Below, piece after piece: positions 60,235 through 64,000 of a stretch of DNA of 64,000 nt. This DNA is from Sphingomonas mali NBRC 15500 (GTDB lineage: Bacteria; Pseudomonadota; Alphaproteobacteria; Sphingomonadales; Sphingomonadaceae), in assembly GCF_001598415.1 (NCBI RefSeq), contig NZ_BCYX01000007.1, positions 101,617 through 165,616 of the forward strand. Reading direction: 5' to 3'. Under the pieces are notes generated by a model, which did no database searches, was not told where the DNA came from, and was given only the letters and a program-made list of their open reading frames with translations. Within the stretch, counting starts at the first letter, position 1; each line of letters begins with the position of its first letter. Made by a program: the position numbers and the translations under genes.

Positions 60235-60951
60235 TCAGCTGCCGGTCGCGCTGCTTGAAAAGCTCAGCTTCATGTTCTTGGAATTGGCGGGGACGTCGAG
60301 CTTGCCGCTGTAGAAGTCGATCGTTCCGCCCGGCGCGATGGTCGGCTGGTCGGGCTTGATCACCCAGCTATAGACCATCCGCCCGTCCTTGGGCGCGTCG
60401 TACAATTCGACCCGGATATCGGGGATCGGCTGACGCTGGGCGGTCGGATTGTGGATCTGGCCGCCGACCGCGAACAATTCGCTGCCGCTCGGCAGATCGC
60501 GGCGGTCGGGCTGCTTGACGTTGACGAAGGTCAGCGGCGTCTGGCCACCGCCAGCCGGCATGCCCAGCCAGGTGGCCAGGCTGGGGACGTTGAGGAACAA
60601 TAGCGCCGCGGCGGCGGCCAGCATCACTACGCCGGCGGTCACCGCGGCGATCGTCCACAATCGGGCGGGGTTGCGGCGCGGCCGGAACGGCGGCTCGTGC
60701 GCGAAGGCGTCATAGTCCGGCGCGATATCGGCGCTCGCAGCCGGCTGGGCGGGCGACGGCGCGGCGATCGGCTGGGGAGCGGGGGCCGCCGGTTCGGGCG
60801 CCACCACCGCAGCGCCCGAAAGGTCGAGCGCCTCGGGTTCCTGGAACCAGCTATGCTTGCACTTGGCGCAGCGCACGGTGCGGCCGTCGGGCCCGATCGC
60901 GGTGTCGGGGACGAGATAGCGCGTATGGCATTCGCTGCATTCGAGGATCAT
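60235..60951 (-). CDS. Zinc-ribbon (MJ0042-type) membrane protein
   Basis: A 238-residue protein. The N-terminus is a zinc ribbon with C5-x2-C8 and C28-x2-C31 (MILECSECHTRY, RTVRCAKCKHSW), followed by a Pro/Ala-rich linker. One transmembrane helix (about 103-122) and a periplasmic-side DUF3426-like beta domain follow. It is divergent from ftsE. The conserved placement next to ftsEX in sphingomonads supports the assignment; the molecular role is unknown. ATG 60951 gives the canonical MJ0042 start, although the frame is open 14 codons further. Confidence 0.87.
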   Translation of the reverse strand: MILECSECHTRYLVPDTAIGPDGRTVRCAKCKHSWFQEPEALDLSGAAVVAPEPAAPAPQPIAAPSPAQPAASADIAPDYDAFAHEPPFRPRRNPARLWTIAAVTAGVVMLAAAAALLFLNVPSLATWLGMPAGGGQTPLTFVNVKQPDRRDLPSGSELFAVGGQIHNPTAQRQPIPDIRVELYDAPKDGRMVYSWVIKPDQPTIAPGGTIDFYSGKLDVPANSKNMKLSFSSSATGS

Positions 60952-61115
60952 ATCGGCGTCCGCACGGGGCCAATATAAATGCCCCTGTCGCAAACCCTAA
61001 GCGGGCAAGGACAGTGCGGCAAGCCTGCGGATACGCACGCCCCAGCTTGAAGCGGGAACATGTTACGTGCGATGGCGCTGGCGGGGCAGCGTACAAGCGG
61101 GTAGCAAACGCCGGC

Positions 61116-61826
61116 ATGGCGAATATCGTGCAGTTCGAAGATGTGGGGCTGCGCTATCCCGCCAGCGACGTCGATACCCTGTCGGCGATCAACTTCACCC
61201 TTGCCTCGGGTGGCTTCTATTTCCTCACCGGCCAATCGGGAGCGGGCAAGACCTCCCTGCTCAAGCTGATCTACCTTGCCCAGCGTCCGACCCATGGCGT
61301 GATCCGCTTGTTCGGCGAGGATGCGGGCGCCTTGCCGCGCAAGCGCCTGCCGGGCTTCAGGCGGCGGATCGGCGTCGTATTCCAGGATTTCCGGCTGGTC
61401 CCGCATCTGTCGGCGTTCGACAATATCGCCTTGCCGCTGCGGTTGTCGGGGGTGCCCGAGAGCGATGTCGAGGCGCCGGTGCGCGAGATGCTGGCCTGGG
61501 TCGGGCTGTCGGAACGCAGCCATGCGCCGCCGCCCACCTTGTCGGGCGGCGAGCAGCAGCGGATCGCGATCGCGCGCGCGGTGATCGGGCGGCCGGAAAT
61601 CCTGGTCGCGGACGAGCCCACCGGCAACGTCGACCCCGACATGGCCGCGCGGCTGCTCCATCTGTTCGAATCGCTCAACCGGCTCGGCACCACGGTGGTG
61701 GTGGCGACGCACGATTTTCACCTGCTCGGCCGGATCCAGAACGCGCACATGATGCGGATCGAGGCCGGGCGGCTGCTCGATCCGACCGGTGCCTTGCGCA
61801 ACCCGCCCAAGGCACCCGTCGCATGA
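61116..61826 (+). CDS. ftsE: Cell-division ATP-binding protein FtsE
   Basis: A 236-residue ABC ATPase: Walker A GQSGAGKTS, Q loop VFQDF, signature LSGGEQQR, Walker B ILVADEPTGNVD and the switch histidine VATHDFH. With FtsX it controls peptidoglycan hydrolase activity at the septum. ATG 61116 corresponds to the usual FtsE start; the longer open frame upstream lies in the divergent gap. It overlaps ftsX by four bases. Confidence 0.96.
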   Translation: MANIVQFEDVGLRYPASDVDTLSAINFTLASGGFYFLTGQSGAGKTSLLKLIYLAQRPTHGVIRLFGEDAGALPRKRLPGFRRRIGVVFQDFRLVPHLSAFDNIALPLRLSGVPESDVEAPVREMLAWVGLSERSHAPPPTLSGGEQQRIAIARAVIGRPEILVADEPTGNVDPDMAARLLHLFESLNRLGTTVVVATHDFHLLGRIQNAHMMRIEAGRLLDPTGALRNPPKAPVA

Positions 61827-62716
61827 GCGTGGCGATGTTCTCGACCGCCGCGGATCGCCGCGTGCTCGACGACCGCCGCGGTACGCGCGCGATGACCTGG
61901 ATCATGGCGATCATGCTGTTCCTGACCGTGCTGGCGGCGGCGCTGGGGCTGGGCACGATCAACGCGGCGGGCGCGCTCGATCGCGAACTTGCCGGGCGCC
62001 TGACCGTGCAGATCGTCGCTGCCGATCCGGCGGTGCGCGACCGCGACACGAGCGCGGTGCTGGCGGCGCTGCGCGGGATGCCGGCGGTATCGCGTGCGGA
62101 TCCGGTCGATCCTGCACGACTGACCGAATTGCTGCGCCCCTGGCTCGGTGACGCCTCGGCCGATGCCGACGTCCCGCTGCCGTCGCTGATCGACGTCGAT
62201 CTGAGCCTACCGAGCGAAGAGGCAGCGGCGCGCGTCGCCGCAGTCGTGCGCGCCACCGCGGCGAGCGCGCGCGTCGACAGCCAGTCGCGCTGGCTGTCGC
62301 CAGTCGCCGATTTCATGCGGACGATGATCTATGCCGCGGCGGTGCTCGTGCTGCTGATGGCCGCCGCGACCACCGCTGTGGTGCTGCTGGCGGCGCGCGC
62401 GGGGCTGGAGACGCATCGCGACACCATCGCCATCCTGCACATGCTGGGGTCGACCGACGTGCAGGTCGCGCGGCTGTTCCAGCGGCGTATCGCGCTCGAC
62501 ACGATGGTCGGCGGGGTGATCGGGACGCTGGCGGCGATGCTGGCGATCTGGGCGGTGACGGGGCAGATGGCCGGCCTCGGGTCGCAATTGCTGACGGGCG
62601 GCGTGCTGACGCGGGGCGATTGGGTGCTGATCGCGCTATTGCCGCTGATCTTTGCGCTGGTGGCGACGCTCGCGGCGCGGATCGCGGTGCTCGGGCGGCT
62701 GAGGCAAGTGCAGTGA
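61823..62716 (+). CDS. ftsX: Cell-division protein FtsX
   Basis: A 297-residue permease-like protein: one N-terminal helix (WIMAIMLFLTVLAAALGLG), a periplasmic domain, then three C-terminal helices (MIYAAAVLVLLMAAATTAVVLLAA and others), with RDTIAILHMLGSTDVQVARLFQRR typical of FtsX. It is coupled to ftsE by overlap and to the next gene by a GTG start at 62713. Confidence 0.95.
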   Translation: MSVAMFSTAADRRVLDDRRGTRAMTWIMAIMLFLTVLAAALGLGTINAAGALDRELAGRLTVQIVAADPAVRDRDTSAVLAALRGMPAVSRADPVDPARLTELLRPWLGDASADADVPLPSLIDVDLSLPSEEAAARVAAVVRATAASARVDSQSRWLSPVADFMRTMIYAAAVLVLLMAAATTAVVLLAARAGLETHRDTIAILHMLGSTDVQVARLFQRRIALDTMVGGVIGTLAAMLAIWAVTGQMAGLGSQLLTGGVLTRGDWVLIALLPLIFALVATLAARIAVLGRLRQVQ

Positions 62717-63249
62717 TCCGCCGCCTGATCGCCATTATCGCCCTGGTCTATCTGCTCGGCTTCGTGCTCTACACGCTGACCTTGCCGCGACCGCTCGAGG
62801 ACATGAAGACCGATGCCATCGTGGTGCCGACCGGTGCGCCCGGGCGGATCGATCGCGGGCTGGCGCTGATCGCCGCGCATCAGGCGAAGCGGCTGCTGAT
62901 CAGCGGCGCCGCGCCCGGCGTCCGGCCGATCGATTTGTCGATCAAGTACAAGGTGCCGCTGAGTGTATTCGCGTGTTGCGTCGATCTCGGGCACGAGGCG
63001 GTCGACACGCGCTCGAACGGCGCGGAAACCGCCAAATGGGTGGGCGATCACGGCTATAAATCGGTGCGGCTGGTCACCTCCGACTGGCACATGGCGCGCG
63101 CTCGGATGGAGCTGGACGCGGCGCTGGGCAGCGACGTGACCGTAGTCGACGACGGCGTGCAGGGCGATGCCGAACTGGGCGTGTTGCTGGTCGAATATAA
63201 CAAGCTGTTGTTGCGCCGCGTCGCCTTGTGGCTCGGCTTCGGGCAATGA
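62713..63249 (+). CDS. DUF218/YdcF-family membrane protein
   Basis: A 178-residue protein with an N-terminal helix (LIAIIALVYLLGFVLY) and a YdcF-like Rossmann domain: DAIVVPTGAPGRIDRGLALI, KRLLISGA, SNGAETAKWV, VTSDWHMARARMEL. The function of the family is uncertain, with envelope or nucleotide-binding roles proposed. A GTG start overlaps the ftsX stop. Confidence 0.87.
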   Translation: MIRRLIAIIALVYLLGFVLYTLTLPRPLEDMKTDAIVVPTGAPGRIDRGLALIAAHQAKRLLISGAAPGVRPIDLSIKYKVPLSVFACCVDLGHEAVDTRSNGAETAKWVGDHGYKSVRLVTSDWHMARARMELDAALGSDVTVVDDGVQGDAELGVLLVEYNKLLLRRVALWLGFGQ

Positions 63250-63259
63250 AGGTTTGCCG

Positions 63260-63955
63260 GTGACTCTGTTACGCAATGTGGCGTTCGCGATCGTCTTTTA
63301 CGGCGTGTCGCTGCCGATCGTGCTGCTGGTGCCGTTGTCGGCGCTGTTCGGGCAGCGCGCGCTGATCGCTTATGCCATGGCCTGGACGCGATTCCACCGC
63401 TGGTGCGTGCGCTGGCTGCTGGGCATCCGCGTCCGTTACGAAGGGCCGCGACCGTCGGGCCAGGTCCTCTATGCCGGCAAGCACCAGTCGCTCATGGAGC
63501 CGATCGAACTGGTCGCCGAACTCGGCGCGCCGGCACCGATCATGCGGCGCGAATTCGCGCGCATTCCGATCTGGGGCTGGGCGGCGGAGCGTTACGGCGT
63601 GATCCTGGTCGACCGCGCCGCCTCGTCCAAGGCGTTGAGGCATCTGATGCGCGAGGCGGAGGCGGCGCGCGCGAGCGGGCGGTCGGTGATGATCTTTCCC
63701 GAAGGCACGCGTGTGATGCCAGGCGAGCAACCGGCGCTGAAGTCGGGATTTGCCGGGCTCTACAAGATGCTCGGTCTGCCGGTGGTGCCGATCGCGACCG
63801 ATATCGGGAAATTGTGGCCCAAAGGCGGGTTGAAGCGCGCGGGCGTGGTGACGTTTCGGTTCGGCGAGGCGATCCCGCCCGGCCTGCCGCGCGCGGAGAT
63901 CGAGAAGCGCGTCCACGCGGCGATCAACGCGCTGGAGCAATCCTCCCCATCATAG
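63260..63955 (+). CDS. plsC: 1-acyl-sn-glycerol-3-phosphate acyltransferase
   Basis: A 231-residue PlsC-type acyltransferase that acylates lysophosphatidate. N-terminal helices are followed by the catalytic motif KHQSLMEP, an Hx4E variant of the common Hx4D that also occurs in this branch, then FPEGTRV and the downstream substrate-binding segments. The GTG start at 63260 lies 10 bases after the DUF218 gene. The last codons and the TAG stop lie inside a palindromic repeat. Confidence 0.92.
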   Translation: MTLLRNVAFAIVFYGVSLPIVLLVPLSALFGQRALIAYAMAWTRFHRWCVRWLLGIRVRYEGPRPSGQVLYAGKHQSLMEPIELVAELGAPAPIMRREFARIPIWGWAAERYGVILVDRAASSKALRHLMREAEAARASGRSVMIFPEGTRVMPGEQPALKSGFAGLYKMLGLPVVPIATDIGKLWPKGGLKRAGVVTFRFGEAIPPGLPRAEIEKRVHAAINALEQSSPS

Positions 63956-63963
63956 ATGGGGAG
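63943..63963. repeat. Palindromic repeat at the plsC 3' end
   Basis: CTCCCCATC-ATA-GATGGGGAG is a nine-pair stem whose loop holds part of the plsC TAG stop (63953-63955). The G-rich sequence that follows, GGGGGACCAAG and GGAGGGGCGG, continues to the window edge and looks like the start of a dispersed sphingomonad repeat. Confidence 0.75.
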
Positions 63964-64000
63964 GGGGACCAAGACGCGCAGCGGCTTGGTGGAGGGGCGG

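Noticed and set aside
59666..60313. Open frames over the tRNA-Leu and the long inverted repeat
   Set aside because: They cross a tRNA gene and a perfect palindrome and show no SD or family similarity.
1..64000. CRISPR array, prophage or insertion sequence
   Set aside because: No regularly spaced direct repeats, cas genes, integrase, transposase or structural phage genes were seen; the palindromic repeats present are REP/MITE-like.

Overview
The window looks like chromosomal DNA of a sphingomonad (Sphingomonadaceae, probably Sphingomonas). It is GC-rich, carries two TonB-dependent receptors and many Tat-type exported hydrolases, uses GTG and TTG starts freely, and ends in a zinc-ribbon protein / ftsE / ftsX / ydcF-like / plsC block. 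No phage, transposase, integrase or CRISPR array was seen. Assignments come from reading motifs and family resemblance; no database search was run.

Region 1 (1-36.3 kb) is a pectin / galacturonan utilisation locus. After the start of mtnB (cut by the window edge, minus strand) come a GH28 polygalacturonase, a two-domain esterase, a glycosidase-like protein of unclear family and a second esterase, in a tightly overlapping operon. A 1282-residue LamG-type secreted protein of unknown activity follows. Then come a D-tartrate module (LysR, tarD, dctA), a beta-propeller protein, a DUF885 metallopeptidase-like protein, a TonB-dependent receptor, a PL10 pectate lyase and a cupin. On the minus strand lie two more esterases, kdgK, kduD, kduI, uxaC and a LacI/KdgR-type repressor. 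Back on the plus strand are uxaA, a UxuB-type reductase, an FAH-family enzyme and an ExuT-like transporter. Together they would depolymerise and de-esterify pectin outside the cytoplasm, import oligomers and hexuronates, and convert galacturonate and 4,5-unsaturated uronate to 2-keto-3-deoxygluconate (KDG) and its 6-phosphate. Six intergenic copies of TGACACCGGTNTCA-like sites mark the likely LacI regulon.

Region 2 (36.7-54.4 kb) is an accessory cluster of unknown substrate. It holds a VOC protein, a crotonase, a GlcG/HbpS protein, two response regulators, a TonB-dependent receptor, a large PAS/GAF histidine kinase, three alpha/beta hydrolases with an aspartate nucleophile, an FMN reductase, an uncharacterised protein, a small HWE/HisKA_2-like kinase, an SDR without its catalytic tyrosine, a 4-OT-like tautomerase, a DUF3237 protein and a metallo-beta-lactamase-fold protein. 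Seven related palindromes with core GGTRTCG-N-CGAYACC or its half-sites lie in front of these units, nearly all in divergent promoter regions. They define a second, apparently undescribed regulon and are the main find here.

Region 3 (54.6-59.7 kb) is a tripartite drug-efflux operon (DHA2 MFS, EmrA-type adaptor, NodT-type outer-membrane factor) with a convergent LysR gene. Region 4 (59.8-64 kb) is housekeeping: tRNA-Leu(GAG), a zinc-ribbon membrane protein, ftsE, ftsX, a DUF218 protein and plsC. Sphingomonad-style palindromic repeats lie at 26.6, 27.5, 60.1 and 63.9 kb.
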